The notes under the pieces were generated by a model. The model was not told the DNA's origin. It saw only the letters and a program-made list of their open reading frames with translations, and did no database searches. Shown here piece by piece: positions 18,027 to 26,548 of a stretch of DNA of 64,000 nucleotides. Origin of the DNA: Methanomassiliicoccales archaeon (GTDB lineage Archaea > Thermoplasmatota > Thermoplasmata > Methanomassiliicoccales > JAAEEP01); assembly GCA_013415695.1 (NCBI GenBank), contig JAAEEP010000002.1, positions 1-64,000 of the forward strand, read 5' to 3'. The translations under genes were made by a program, and so were the position numbers. Position 1 is the stretch's first letter, and each line of letters starts with the position of its first letter.

Positions 18027-18702
18027 TGCCAAATCTTTAATGGACTGGTTCGGAAAGAGACGGGAATCGCTCGTCATGAAGCAGCTGAGGAGCCATGCAC
18101 TGAAGGTTTACGACACCATATCGGAGCTCAACATCGCCATTGAATCAGTATCAAACGAGGATCCCAACAAGGCTCTGGGTGCCATCAAGAGAGTGCTGCT
18201 CTCCGAGAAGGCAGCGGACAACCTCGAGGAGTCGATTAGTGAGGAACTCAGCAAGGGAGATCTATCATCCAGACAGAGAGAGGATCTGCTCCACATGGTT
18301 CGAAGGATGGACTATGGTGCAGACTGGGCCAAGGAAGCGGCCATGAACCTCAACCTTATCGTCGAGGCGGAGGTCAAGGTTCCCAGGTCTCTTTGGATTC
18401 ATTACTTGGACATGACGGGAATGCTCAAGGAAGCCGCTTATCACCTCAAGGAGGCCGTGGAATGCCTAGGAAAGGACGAGAGAGGCGTCCTCAACCATTG
18501 GCGCCATGTGGAGGAGATCGAGCATGACCTAGATGATAAGTATTTCCAGACAAAGAAGGAGATACTTGTCGCAGACATGGATGTAAGAGCCATCTTCCTA
18601 ATGCGCGACATTCTCCACGGCATGGAGAACTCCGCCGACAGTTGCAAGGATGCAGCCGATACGATACATATTTTTGTCACCGCCGAGATGTACCAGCGGT
18701 AG
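18019..18702 (+). CDS. PhoU-like DUF47 family protein
   Basis: A 227-residue all-helical protein with no membrane segment. The pattern MDWFGKRRESLVMKQLRSHALKV at the N-terminus, the EEIEHDLDD segment near 175 and IFLMRDILHGMENSADSCKDAADTI at the end are the DUF47/PhoU-like metal-binding helix pattern (E/DxxxD repeats). Such proteins usually regulate or accompany phosphate transporters. Its TTG start (18019) lies behind GGAGGCGGTGA and overlaps the ATPase gene by eight bases, so it belongs to this transport operon. That favours phosphate or another oxyanion as the substrate, by context only. Confidence 0.8.
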   Translation: MSDAKSLMDWFGKRRESLVMKQLRSHALKVYDTISELNIAIESVSNEDPNKALGAIKRVLLSEKAADNLEESISEELSKGDLSSRQREDLLHMVRRMDYGADWAKEAAMNLNLIVEAEVKVPRSLWIHYLDMTGMLKEAAYHLKEAVECLGKDERGVLNHWRHVEEIEHDLDDKYFQTKKEILVADMDVRAIFLMRDILHGMENSADSCKDAADTIHIFVTAEMYQR

Positions 18703-18710
18703 GTGCATTG

Positions 18711-20066
18711 ATGAACGGGAGACTCTTTGGCACCAATGGAGTCCGCGGCGTGGTCAACGAGGACATGAACATATGTCTGGCCATGGAGCTAGGACAGGCG
18801 ATCGGCGAATTCATGGGAGGAGAGGTGGCCATCGGGACAGATACCAGGACCTCGGCCCAAATGATCAAGAGCGCCGTTTCCTCAGGGCTCATGGCCGCCG
18901 GAGCCGATGTTGTTGACCTGGGGGTAGTCCCGACCCCAGCCCTTCAGTATTTCATCAAGACCTCGGAAGCCCATGGAGGGGTCATGATAACCGCCTCACA
19001 CAACCCTCCTGAGTTCAACGGGATAAAGTGTGTGGATGCCGACGGTACCGAGATGCCAAGGGAAAAGGAGGAGCTGATAGAGGCTCTATATTTCGAGAAG
19101 AGGTTTCACCACAGGGGTTGGAGGGAGGTCGGTTCGATCATTCCTTCGGCTGATGCCATCAGGCAGTATTCCAATGCCATACTGTCTCTAGTGGATGTGG
19201 ATGCCATCAGAAAAGCGAATCTATCGGTAGTCCTGGACTGTGCAAACGGAGCGGGATCCCTGTGTGCACCGAATCTCCTGGAGGCGATGGGTGTAAGGGC
19301 TGTCACCCTCAACTGCAATCCACAGGGCACGTTCCCGGGCCACCCAAGCGAGCCCACCCCCGATCACCTCGGAGATCTCATCTCTCTTGTGAGAGAGACA
19401 GATGCGGACCTAGGGATCGCGCAGGATGGCGACGCGGACCGAGCGATCTTCGTCGACGAGAAGGGAAACTACCTGTACGGAGACAAGAGCCTGTCCATCT
19501 TGGCGATGACCGCGGTCCGGGAGAAGGGGGGTACTGTCGTCACACCTGTCTCGTCTTCCTCTTGCGTGGAGGACGTTGTCAGGAGGGAAGGGGGTGAAGT
19601 GGTCTATACCAAGGTAGGTGCGCCCATAGTCGCTCGGAAGATGATCGAGATCGGGGCGACCTTTGGTGGGGAAGAGAATGGCGGTCTCATATTCCCAGAG
19701 CACCAGTATTGCCGGGACGCGGCAATGACCACTGCGAAGATGCTTGAGATCTTATCGACCCAGGGGACGCTCTCCGAGCTTGTCAAACAGGTGCCAGTAT
19801 ATCATCTTGACAAGAGAAAGGTCAAATGTCCCAATGAGCTGAAGCAGCAGGTTCTAGGGACCATAGCCAGCATGGAATCTGACCGTAGGGTAGACCAGAC
19901 CGACGGTTTGAAGATCTACTTTGATGATGGATGGACACTTGTGAGACTTTCTGGAACAGAACCGATCGTAAGAATATACTCAGAAGGCATAACTAGAGAA
20001 TCGGCGAGAGATCGTGGAGAGAATTACGAAAGATTGGTGCGCGATCTCATCTCAAAAGGTCTATGA
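18711..20066 (+). CDS. glmM: Phosphohexomutase (phosphoglucosamine mutase / PMM-PGM family)
   Basis: A 451-residue alpha-D-phosphohexomutase that shifts phosphate between the C6 and C1 of a hexose. The start FGTNGVRG is the family opening. The catalytic phosphoserine lies in TASHNPPEFNG near 100, the Mg-binding loop is DGDADRA near 240, the sugar loop is GEENGG near 325, and the phosphate-binding loop is RLSGTEPIVRIY near the C-terminus. ATG 18711 has GGTAGGTG just upstream and is preferred to a start inside the PhoU-like gene. A second mutase is encoded at 46820-48121, so the GlmM name is tentative here. Confidence 0.85.
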   Translation: MNGRLFGTNGVRGVVNEDMNICLAMELGQAIGEFMGGEVAIGTDTRTSAQMIKSAVSSGLMAAGADVVDLGVVPTPALQYFIKTSEAHGGVMITASHNPPEFNGIKCVDADGTEMPREKEELIEALYFEKRFHHRGWREVGSIIPSADAIRQYSNAILSLVDVDAIRKANLSVVLDCANGAGSLCAPNLLEAMGVRAVTLNCNPQGTFPGHPSEPTPDHLGDLISLVRETDADLGIAQDGDADRAIFVDEKGNYLYGDKSLSILAMTAVREKGGTVVTPVSSSSCVEDVVRREGGEVVYTKVGAPIVARKMIEIGATFGGEENGGLIFPEHQYCRDAAMTTAKMLEILSTQGTLSELVKQVPVYHLDKRKVKCPNELKQQVLGTIASMESDRRVDQTDGLKIYFDDGWTLVRLSGTEPIVRIYSEGITRESARDRGENYERLVRDLISKGL

Positions 20067-20633
20067 TATAAGTGCCTGGACCATGAAGATCAATCCGAAG
20101 AGGATGAATATTGCTCCACTGCCCAGCCTGATATATCTCTCCGGCACTCTCCTTCCGATCTGATCCCCGAGCAGTACCATGATCGTGGTGATTATCGCAA
20201 ATGCCAGCATGGTTCCTATGAACACCATCCCGGCTGCTCCAGATTCGGCGGAAAGAGCGATAACGGACAGCTGACTCTTATCACCCAGCTCCATCAAAGC
20301 TACCATTCCGAAGGTGGCGATCCCGCCTCCCCATTTCTGGAATCTCATTTCCTCCCCGTTGCCGTTCTCATGCGTGACAAGGGTGTAAATCCCAAATATG
20401 AGGAAAAGAGCGGCCGCGCCTATCTGCAGCCAGAACTGAGGTACTAGCTGGAAGATAACCTCACCAATGAGTACACCGACTGCGGTTACGAGGGCCAGCG
20501 CCGCGAGGGCGCCCAACAGGACAGTGAACCTGGAATACCTGGATGATAAGGTTATCACAGCGAACATGGTCTTATCGCCAAGTTCTGTCACCAGAATCAG
20601 AACGAAGGCCGAGATCAATGGGCCCAAGTCCAT
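20061..20633 (-). CDS. GDT1/TMEM165 (UPF0016) family cation transporter
   Basis: A 190-residue membrane protein with two repeats of three helices. Each repeat carries the family motif E-x-G-D-[KR]-[TS]: ELGDKTMFAVITLSSRY near residue 17 and ELGDKSQLSVIALSAE near 115. Family members transport Mn2+ or Ca2+ across membranes, in microbes probably exporting or balancing Mn2+. Six bases of its 3' end overlap the convergent phosphohexomutase gene. It lies three bases downstream of agmatinase, an Mn-dependent enzyme; whether that link means anything is open. Confidence 0.88.
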   Translation of the reverse strand: MDLGPLISAFVLILVTELGDKTMFAVITLSSRYSRFTVLLGALAALALVTAVGVLIGEVIFQLVPQFWLQIGAAALFLIFGIYTLVTHENGNGEEMRFQKWGGGIATFGMVALMELGDKSQLSVIALSAESGAAGMVFIGTMLAFAIITTIMVLLGDQIGRRVPERYIRLGSGAIFILFGLIFMVQALIS

Positions 20634-20636
20634 GTC

Positions 20637-21491
20637 TCACACTCTTTCCGCTTTCCAGGTGGTCGCTATCACTTCTCTTATCAGCCTGGCAGCAAGCGCT
20701 GCGGTATTTCCGTTGTCGTACGGCGGGCAAACCTCGACCACATCGAAGCCCACGAGCCTATGCGCTAAAAGACCGATGCATTTCTTGACATCCAGATCAG
20801 ATATTCCAAAGGGCTCCGGGGTCCCGGTACCAGGGGCGCAGGAGGGGTCTATCCCGTCGATATCAAGGGTCAGGTAGATCCTCTCCTGGTGGATCATACT
20901 CAAGGCTTTCTTCACCGCCCAATCAATGCCCTTCTCCCTTATGGTGAAAGCATCTATGAACTCGGGAACATCGCCCTGAAATTCCTCACTCGACATAGAC
21001 CTGACGCCCAATAAAACAACATTTTCGAGGCCGACATGCTCGGTCAACCTGCGAGTGACGCAGGCGTGACTGTATCTTCCACCCAGATATTCCTGGCGGA
21101 AGTCGAGGTGAGCGTCGATGGATATCACACCAATCTCATCGTAGCTCTCGACAGCAGGCATGGTTATGCTGTGCTCACCACCAATGATTATGGGGAATTT
21201 CCCTCCTGAAACCAAGGATGAGATACTTGACCTAGCGTTCTCCACCATCTCATCCACAGTCCCGAACTCTTCCATGTTGCCCTTATCATGTATCGCAATG
21301 TCCATAAGATCGACATCATGTTCGAAAAGGTATGTCTCAAAATTGTAGGACGCCTCCCTTATCGCATTCGGTGCAAACCTCGCTCCAGAACGGAAAGAGG
21401 CTGTCCTATCAAAAGGTATCCCAATGATGATATAACTCGCGTCCTCGATAGACGCGTTGGCATCTGCGAATGAAACGCCTGGAACTACCAT
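20637..21491 (-). CDS. speB: Agmatinase (ureohydrolase family)
   Basis: A 284-residue Mn-dependent ureohydrolase. All metal ligands are visible: GGEHSI near 106, SIDAHLDFR near 124 (DxHxD) and LDIDGIDPSCAPGTGTPEPFG near 200 (DxDxxDP). The length and GTGTPEPFG fit agmatinase, converting agmatine to putrescine and urea, better than formiminoglutamase. It lies three bases after the aIF5A gene, a common archaeal pair. The link is sensible because aIF5A needs polyamine-derived (deoxy)hypusine. Confidence 0.9.
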   Translation of the reverse strand: MVVPGVSFADANASIEDASYIIIGIPFDRTASFRSGARFAPNAIREASYNFETYLFEHDVDLMDIAIHDKGNMEEFGTVDEMVENARSSISSLVSGGKFPIIIGGEHSITMPAVESYDEIGVISIDAHLDFRQEYLGGRYSHACVTRRLTEHVGLENVVLLGVRSMSSEEFQGDVPEFIDAFTIREKGIDWAVKKALSMIHQERIYLTLDIDGIDPSCAPGTGTPEPFGISDLDVKKCIGLLAHRLVGFDVVEVCPPYDNGNTAALAARLIREVIATTWKAERV

Positions 21492-21494
21492 AAC

Positions 21495-21881
21495 CTATAC
21501 CCTTGTGATCATTCGTCTTCCCATTGCTTCTAAGTACATGATCTCCTGACCGGCCTCGATCTGGCCCTTGTACTCGTTTTGCATGGGAAGATTGAATGTC
21601 TCATAGGTGTCCAGGTCCATGATCTGGATCTCCTCGCCCATTATCGAGAGGACCTGGCCCTTGCGCTTGTCAATCATAGGGACCTGCACCTTATGCTTCA
21701 CGGGGTGCACGATGCTTCTCTTCTGGCCGTCGAATATCCCGACCGCCTCGATCCTGGCCTTGGCCTCACCGTGCTTTCCGGGCTTGGACGTTGAAATAGA
21801 TACAATCTTGCAGGGCTCATCATCGATCAGTACGTACCGGTTAACCTTGAGCTCTCTCACCTCAGCTTGGGTCCAAGACAT
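21495..21881 (-). CDS. Translation initiation/elongation factor aIF5A
   Basis: A 128-residue factor with the N-terminal SH3-like and C-terminal OB domains of IF5A. It assists the ribosome at difficult peptide bonds. The hypusination loop is [19 protein letters not shown], where the Lys of GKHG is the modified residue. ATG 21881 is preferred to a TTG three codons upstream: the conserved [11 protein letters not shown] begins here, and ACTTTTATCC at about 21909 is placed for a leaderless transcript. Agmatinase follows in the same operon. Confidence 0.93.
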   Translation of the reverse strand: MSWTQAEVRELKVNRYVLIDDEPCKIVSISTSKPGKHGEAKARIEAVGIFDGQKRSIVHPVKHKVQVPMIDKRKGQVLSIMGEEIQIMDLDTYETFNLPMQNEYKGQIEAGQEIMYLEAMGRRMITRV

Positions 21882-21923
21882 GGCTATCAATCAGGGATAT
21901 GGCATCATGGATAAAAGTTTTGT

Positions 21924-22961
21924 TCATTTCCTCCGCTTCGACTTCTTTCTCTTAGGAGGGTTTGGATACTTCTTCTTGATTTCCTCCGCTCTAGCATCCA
22001 GCTCCTCCTTTAAGCGGTCTGCTATGAACTCACCGCCCCACTCATCTACCTTGGCGGCGATAGAAATCTTACCCGCGAGCGTGCGGGCCATCTTTCCCCT
22101 CTGCCATGGTGCCGCCCTGTGCACCAGTGGGTGCTGGTATATCACCCCATGCTTTGGTGGACGCTTGCCGTTCTTCAGGTGAAGGAACATGGCCTTCTCA
22201 GCGCCGAGAAGCTGGACGGTGCTCGAAGGAAGCTGTGAAAGGCGCTTCAATCCACCAGCCAGGGAGATCAACCTCGCGCCAAGATTGGCCGTCAGCAAAT
22301 GCGTGAGGTTTGGTGCCACTTCCTCCATGCTCTCCGCCAGGTAAGTCTCCAATTCAGATTTTCTCTTATAGAGCTGGATTAGCTGGGCTGCAAGATCTCT
22401 TACGGGGGCGATGTCCCTCTCCTCCATCTCGTGTCCCACCGATTCAAGGTCAAGTTCTAGCTCCTTGATGACCGCGTCCCGATCTCCCAAATCCAGGATG
22501 AGCAAGGGGTACCTTTCGTCCCGGGCATAGTCAGAAAGCTCGGGGAAGTACAGTCCGTACCACTCGTGGAGCCGCTCGCTCATCAGGTTGATGGTCTCAA
22601 TAAGGTCATCTATCGCCCTTATCGCCTGGAGAATGCACCTATCCCTGCTCACAGGTTCTCTTGTCCGAAGCTTGGCAAGGTTTACCATTACCTCATGCAT
22701 GAGGTCTCTACCCAGGCCATAATTCTCTGGTTTTATGAAGGAGGAGTCGAAGAACACTGGCTTGCCTAACTTGGAAAGGCGAGGGTCCGAGACCCTGACA
22801 CCCTTACCAGCGAGTTCCTCCTCCTCGAGGAGTATCTCCCCTCGCTGAACCGCGGCCATCCTTTCGGCCATGAGCTGGGGATCTTTTCCGAATAGGATGT
22901 GTTTTTTCACCTTATCCCCGTCGCATAGGAACACGCCGAACCACTTGGTGACCAGGATCAT
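21924..22961 (-). CDS. Nop5 (Nop56/58) C/D box RNP protein
   Basis: A 345-residue scaffold of the archaeal C/D box sRNP, which guides 2'-O-methylation of rRNA and tRNA together with fibrillarin and L7Ae. The middle is a coiled coil. The NOP domain is at about 215-320 (PNLTHLLTANLGARLISLAGGLKRLSQLPSSTVQLLGAEKA, with GAEKAMFLHL typical). The tail is a Lys/Arg-rich NPPKRKKSKRRK. Fibrillarin, often the next gene, is instead 14 kb away at 37160. Confidence 0.95.
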   Translation of the reverse strand: MILVTKWFGVFLCDGDKVKKHILFGKDPQLMAERMAAVQRGEILLEEEELAGKGVRVSDPRLSKLGKPVFFDSSFIKPENYGLGRDLMHEVMVNLAKLRTREPVSRDRCILQAIRAIDDLIETINLMSERLHEWYGLYFPELSDYARDERYPLLILDLGDRDAVIKELELDLESVGHEMEERDIAPVRDLAAQLIQLYKRKSELETYLAESMEEVAPNLTHLLTANLGARLISLAGGLKRLSQLPSSTVQLLGAEKAMFLHLKNGKRPPKHGVIYQHPLVHRAAPWQRGKMARTLAGKISIAAKVDEWGGEFIADRLKEELDARAEEIKKKYPNPPKRKKSKRRK

Positions 22962-23126
22962 GCTACGTGAATGGGAGACCGGTTAATTCTTTTTATCGCA
23001 TTCCCCAGAGGGATTTCCCCCGGGAGCTGCAATCCACAGTAAGTTTGAAATACGCAGAAATTGAATTGACCCCCGGATTAAGGGATACCTTTGAATCTCA
23101 ATAGCTTAGCCCAGGAACGGGAATAG

Positions 23127-23771
23127 ATGGGTAGTGTACTTTTTCTTCTGAATCAGGAATTGAATCAAGAAATGCTTGGACTACGCGAGAGTGAACAGCT
23201 TTGGTTCAATCTCCATGGTGATTACACATACATGACCGAAGGCTACTACCTATCTCTTGACGCAGAGGTCGCAGGGAGGAAGGTATACCCCTCCACTCGG
23301 GAGATCATGGATGCATACACTGCTCCTCTTGCCGCAGAGAAGGCAAAGCTTGGAGGCATCCCTGTCCTCGAGGGGCGCATAATAAACTTCCCCCATGATG
23401 TCAAGCCACCTCTGATTGCCTACCCCGTGAACCCATTCTCCACCGGTTACGAGATCATTGAGAACAAGGAGGAGGTGGAGACCAAGGTGAAGCGCATAAC
23501 GATGTCCGGTAAGTTCGCGGCTCACGTTCAGCAGCTCCCTTCGAATTTCAGGATCGATACCGTCCGGTGCATTATGGGAAGGACGCTGGTGAAGGAATAC
23601 AGGGACTTCGTGAAGCGGGCGTTTGAGGTGTTCCATCTTCCACTGATGAAAATCAAGACCGTGGTCACGCCTGCTAGCTATCTGCTATCCTCCATTGAGC
23701 CGCTGCTTCAAGAGGACCTGACCCTGAACGAGAAGAGGATTCTGGAGGGGATGGGCGTATGGCGAGAATAG
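23127..23771 (+). CDS. RLAN-like domain protein (RimK-like ATP-grasp N-terminal domain as separate gene)
   Basis: A 214-residue soluble protein. It resembles the alpha+beta RLAN domain that is normally fused to the N-terminus of RimK-like ATP-grasp enzymes: YYLSLDAEVAGRKVYPSTREIMDAY early on, then RIINFPHDVKPP, and KEYRDFVKRAFEVFHLPLMKIK, where lineage members contact the ATP-grasp part. Here it is a free-standing gene overlapping the ATP-grasp gene by 13 bases, so the two probably act as a complex. I recall the family as proposed in peptide or metabolite ligation; no member's substrate is certain. The assignment rests on pattern memory and gene order, not on a search. Confidence 0.6.
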   Translation: MGSVLFLLNQELNQEMLGLRESEQLWFNLHGDYTYMTEGYYLSLDAEVAGRKVYPSTREIMDAYTAPLAAEKAKLGGIPVLEGRIINFPHDVKPPLIAYPVNPFSTGYEIIENKEEVETKVKRITMSGKFAAHVQQLPSNFRIDTVRCIMGRTLVKEYRDFVKRAFEVFHLPLMKIKTVVTPASYLLSSIEPLLQEDLTLNEKRILEGMGVWRE

Positions 23772-24652
23772 CGATATTCACAGAGAGATACACCATAAGC
23801 AGGTCCCCAGAGCTCACATCCCTGTCTAACTTCAGGCTTGCCGCCTTTCAAATGGGGCATCAGCTTGATTTCGTCTTCAGGAATGATATCCAGCTGCTTG
23901 AGAACTACGATGCTGTCTTCATTAGGGCGTTAACAGATCCAATGAATGTCACCTATGTGGTCTCCAGGATGGCGGAGATGAAGGGAAAACGGGTCCTGGA
24001 TGACTCGGAAAGCATCCGGATATGCTGCGACAAGGTCTACATGTACAAGCGGTTGATGCGGGACAACGTATCCCTACCGGACACCGTCTTCCTGGATTCC
24101 GATGAGGTGATCGAGGAGAATGCCCACGAGCTCTTTGAGACACTGGGCGTTCCCTTGGTCCTTAAGGCTCCTGAGTCCAGCTTCTCTGCCAAGGTGGAGA
24201 AGGTAAGCGACCCCCAGGAGTTCGTCAGGATCGGGAAGAGATTCCTTCGCAGAACCGATCGGATCATTGCCCAGCAGTTCATTCCAAGCGATTTTGATTG
24301 GAGAGTGGTCACCCTTGCTGGAAAGGCCTTGGCCGTCGTCAAGTACGTCATGCCCAAGAATGGCTGGAGGATCTATGACCGAAGGGAAGATGGCAAGACC
24401 TCTGTCTGCACTGTTCAATGTCCCCCGATGAGTGAAGTCAGCAAGGGCCTGATAGATGTTGCCCTCAGCGCATCCAGAGCAGTTGGCAATGGCCTTTATG
24501 GGGTGGATATCAAGGAGGTCAATGGTGAGTTCTTTGTCATAGAGGTCAATGACAACCCCAACATTGACGCAGGTTTCGAGGATGAGGCTAATCCGGAGAT
24601 CTATTCCAGCATCGTGAAGTATCTGGTCGGTGAGGATTTTGAAGGAATTTGA
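23759..24652 (+). CDS. RimK-like ATP-grasp ligase
   Basis: A 297-residue ATP-grasp enzyme, expected to form an amide bond between a carboxylate and an amine through an acyl-phosphate. ATP-grasp features include KMYMYKRL-like opening (DKVYMYKRLMRDNVSLPDTVFL), the phosphate-binding strand PLVLKAPESSFSAKVEKV, the base-specificity strand RIIAQQFIPSDFDWRVVTL, and the metal-binding end FFVIEVNDNPNIDAG with the N-x-N pair. It is followed with overlap by an acetyltransferase gene. The three genes form one unit. Substrate unknown. Confidence 0.85.
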   Translation: MARIAIFTERYTISRSPELTSLSNFRLAAFQMGHQLDFVFRNDIQLLENYDAVFIRALTDPMNVTYVVSRMAEMKGKRVLDDSESIRICCDKVYMYKRLMRDNVSLPDTVFLDSDEVIEENAHELFETLGVPLVLKAPESSFSAKVEKVSDPQEFVRIGKRFLRRTDRIIAQQFIPSDFDWRVVTLAGKALAVVKYVMPKNGWRIYDRREDGKTSVCTVQCPPMSEVSKGLIDVALSASRAVGNGLYGVDIKEVNGEFFVIEVNDNPNIDAGFEDEANPEIYSSIVKYLVGEDFEGI

Positions 24653-25109
24653 GGGTCAAAAGATCTCCTTCAGACCAGCCGAAAAAGCAGATGTCTCCAT
24701 GCTCGTCGATATGGAGAGCATGTCTTTCCACGAGGCGGACAAGTTCTCTAGGCGAAAGATAGGCCGCTACATTCACAATCCCTCTCGCTCGATCATTGTG
24801 GACGTGATCGAAACCGGGAGCAGACCGGTAGGTTACTCGGTCTATCTGACCAGAAGTAATTCTAGGACGATATCGCTTCACTCGGTCTGTATTATCCCAG
24901 AGATGCGTGGTAAGGGCATAATCAGAGCCTATCTTGATAAGAGACTGACAGGCTTTAGGGATGTGTACAACAAGATCGTTCTAAGGGTAAGAACAAGCAA
25001 CACCGCGGCAAGAGACCTGTATCGTTCTCTTGAGTTCTCCGTTGACGGCGTGGAGGCAGGATATTATCCAGATGGAGAGGACGCCATCAGGATGACCAAG
25101 AGTCTTTGA
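24630..25109 (+). CDS. GNAT family N-acetyltransferase
   Basis: A 159-residue GNAT enzyme. The acetyl-CoA-binding motif A is VCIIPEMRGKGIIRAYLDKRL (the RGKG variant of Q/RxxGxG/A) and NTAARDLYRSLEFSVDG is the usual motif B end. The start overlaps the ATP-grasp gene by 23 bases: GTG at 24630 or TTG at 24639, the latter with GGTGAGG just upstream. Co-translation with RLAN and ATP-grasp genes suggests it acylates the ligation product or a precursor amine. It might also be an amidoligase, a role proposed for some GNAT proteins in such clusters. Confidence 0.8.
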   Translation: MRILKEFEGQKISFRPAEKADVSMLVDMESMSFHEADKFSRRKIGRYIHNPSRSIIVDVIETGSRPVGYSVYLTRSNSRTISLHSVCIIPEMRGKGIIRAYLDKRLTGFRDVYNKIVLRVRTSNTAARDLYRSLEFSVDGVEAGYYPDGEDAIRMTKSL

Positions 25110-25160
25110 CCCCTCTCCGGAAATACGGTCAAGGAACTTATACCAACCAATTCCAACATA

Positions 25161-25349
25161 TTATGGTTTGAAAATATCCTCTATGCTCAGTTGGAAGTAA
25201 CCTGCGATCTTGAATGCTAGGTCGAGTGAGGGGTCGTACTTTCCCTTCTCTATGGCAATAATTGTCTGCCTGGTAACCCCAACTCTGCTGGCTAACTCCT
25301 CTTGGGTGAGGTCATGCATTGCCCTGAGAACCTTGATCTTATTCTGCAT
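25161..25349 (-). CDS. Small XRE-type HTH regulator
   Basis: A 62-residue protein that is one helix-turn-helix domain. [49 protein letters not shown] is the near-canonical Cro/CI pattern of the YozG-like group. It starts at ATG 25349, inside the 3' end of the DUF2178 gene (11-base overlap). This two-gene arrangement of membrane protein plus small HTH is common in archaea, and the HTH probably represses the pair through the palindrome at 25753-25772. Confidence 0.9.
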   Translation of the reverse strand: MQNKIKVLRAMHDLTQEELASRVGVTRQTIIAIEKGKYDPSLDLAFKIAGYFQLSIEDIFKP

Positions 25350-25740
25350 CAGTGAACTCCCCAAGCTTCCTCCTATAATATCCATAGAACCCAATATAGC
25401 AGAATATGAGGAAGGAGGCCATGAATCCCATGGCATATCCGGGTAAGGAGACACCCGCGTACCCCATCTCTCCTAGAGTAACCATCACTCCGCCTCCTAT
25501 TCCTGTAACGACTCCAACGAACTGGACAGTCCTTCTGGAAGCGAGCTCACTTATTCGGTAGGTCCTTTCATCGATTATCGATCCATCAACTCGACGTCTC
25601 AGACCAAGTAGGCATAGAATAGCCACTGGAACAACAATCAAGGGCAGAGCATAGATTTCTAGGAATGTGGAGAGCACAACAATCAGGGCTACAATGATCA
25701 AACCCAATCTTGAGTAGAACCTGTATCTCATAGGATTCAT
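25339..25740 (-). CDS. DUF2178-like small membrane protein
   Basis: A 133-residue protein with four hydrophobic segments (about 12-27, 31-46, 75-92 and 100-122). Between the second and third is [23 protein letters not shown], matching the conserved DERxxxIxxxAsxxT cytoplasmic loop of DUF2178 proteins. Function unknown; such proteins usually pair with a small HTH regulator, as here. It is the first gene of the pair and lies just downstream of the palindromic operator. Confidence 0.8.
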   Translation of the reverse strand: MNPMRYRFYSRLGLIIVALIVVLSTFLEIYALPLIVVPVAILCLLGLRRRVDGSIIDERTYRISELASRRTVQFVGVVTGIGGGVMVTLGEMGYAGVSLPGYAMGFMASFLIFCYIGFYGYYRRKLGEFTDAE

Positions 25741-25752
25741 TTCATCACCTGA

Positions 25753-25772
25753 ATGTAAAATATATATTACAT
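25753..25772. promoter_or_regulatory. Palindromic operator upstream of DUF2178-HTH pair
   Basis: ATGTAA and TTACAT form a 20-base near-perfect dyad with an AT-only centre, 12 bases upstream of the DUF2178 start. A related sequence, TTGTAAATATATATA, lies at 25795-25809 and also looks like the TATA box for the minus-strand transcript. The dyad would then sit close to the transcription start, the place for repression by the co-encoded HTH protein. The dyad is seen directly; the binding protein is inferred. Confidence 0.6.
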
Positions 25773-25907
25773 TATGTTATATTAACTTTACTTATTGTAA
25801 ATATATATAGACTTATCACCACTAACTCCTGCCGACGAGAAGCACCATAAGGATTATCACGAGAATGAATGATAGCCCGGTCTGCCTATCTTACTTGGAG
25901 GTCTTTC

Positions 25908-26525
25908 ATGGCCTGGCGAAGGATATACATACTCAGGCATGGAGAAACCGACTGGAACAGGAAAAAGCTGTTCAGAGGACGTTCTGACATCGAACTCAGT
26001 CAAAGAGGGAGAGATCAGGCGAGAGCAGCTGCGGAAACCTTTCGCAGAAAGCAGATATCGTCCATGTACACCAGCCCCGTGCTGAGATCTGTGGAGACTG
26101 CTGAGATAGTATCAGAGATTATTGGAATTCCATTCACTGAAGCACTGGAACTCTCTGACCCAGATTGTGGAAGATGGACCGGAATGGATTTGGAAAAGGT
26201 TCGAATTATCTACCCTCAAGAGCACGAATTAATGGAAAATCACCCCTCCCAGCTACGATTCCCCGGGGGAGAGAGCGTTTTTGAGGTCTATGAAAGGGTG
26301 TCCCGTTTCATTCTTCAGGATCTCTGGGACCTTGAGGATGGAAACATCCTTCTGGTGACTCACAACTTCATCTTTCAGGTGTTCTCTATGGCCGTCCTAG
26401 GGTGCCACCTAGACAGCTTATACAATTTGGAGATGGACAACGGTGCCATCTCAGAGTATGTGAGAAAAGGAGACAGGGTGATCCTGGTCAAGGTGAATGA
26501 TAACAATCATCTCGAGGGGATCTGA
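25908..26525 (+). CDS. Histidine phosphatase (phosphoglycerate mutase-like)
   Basis: A 205-residue enzyme of the histidine phosphatase superfamily. The phosphoryl-accepting His is in YILRHGETDWN (RHG motif). Downstream are LFRGRSDIELSQRGRDQA, SPVLRSVETAEIV and the second catalytic His in LLVTHNFIFQVFSM. RFPGGESVFEVYERV is typical of CobC/PhpB-like phosphatases, so cobamide phosphatase is possible but unproven. ATG 25908 follows GGAGGTC. Confidence 0.85.
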   Translation: MAWRRIYILRHGETDWNRKKLFRGRSDIELSQRGRDQARAAAETFRRKQISSMYTSPVLRSVETAEIVSEIIGIPFTEALELSDPDCGRWTGMDLEKVRIIYPQEHELMENHPSQLRFPGGESVFEVYERVSRFILQDLWDLEDGNILLVTHNFIFQVFSMAVLGCHLDSLYNLEMDNGAISEYVRKGDRVILVKVNDNNHLEGI

Positions 26526-26548
26526 GAGATCCTTCGAATCATAAAGGA

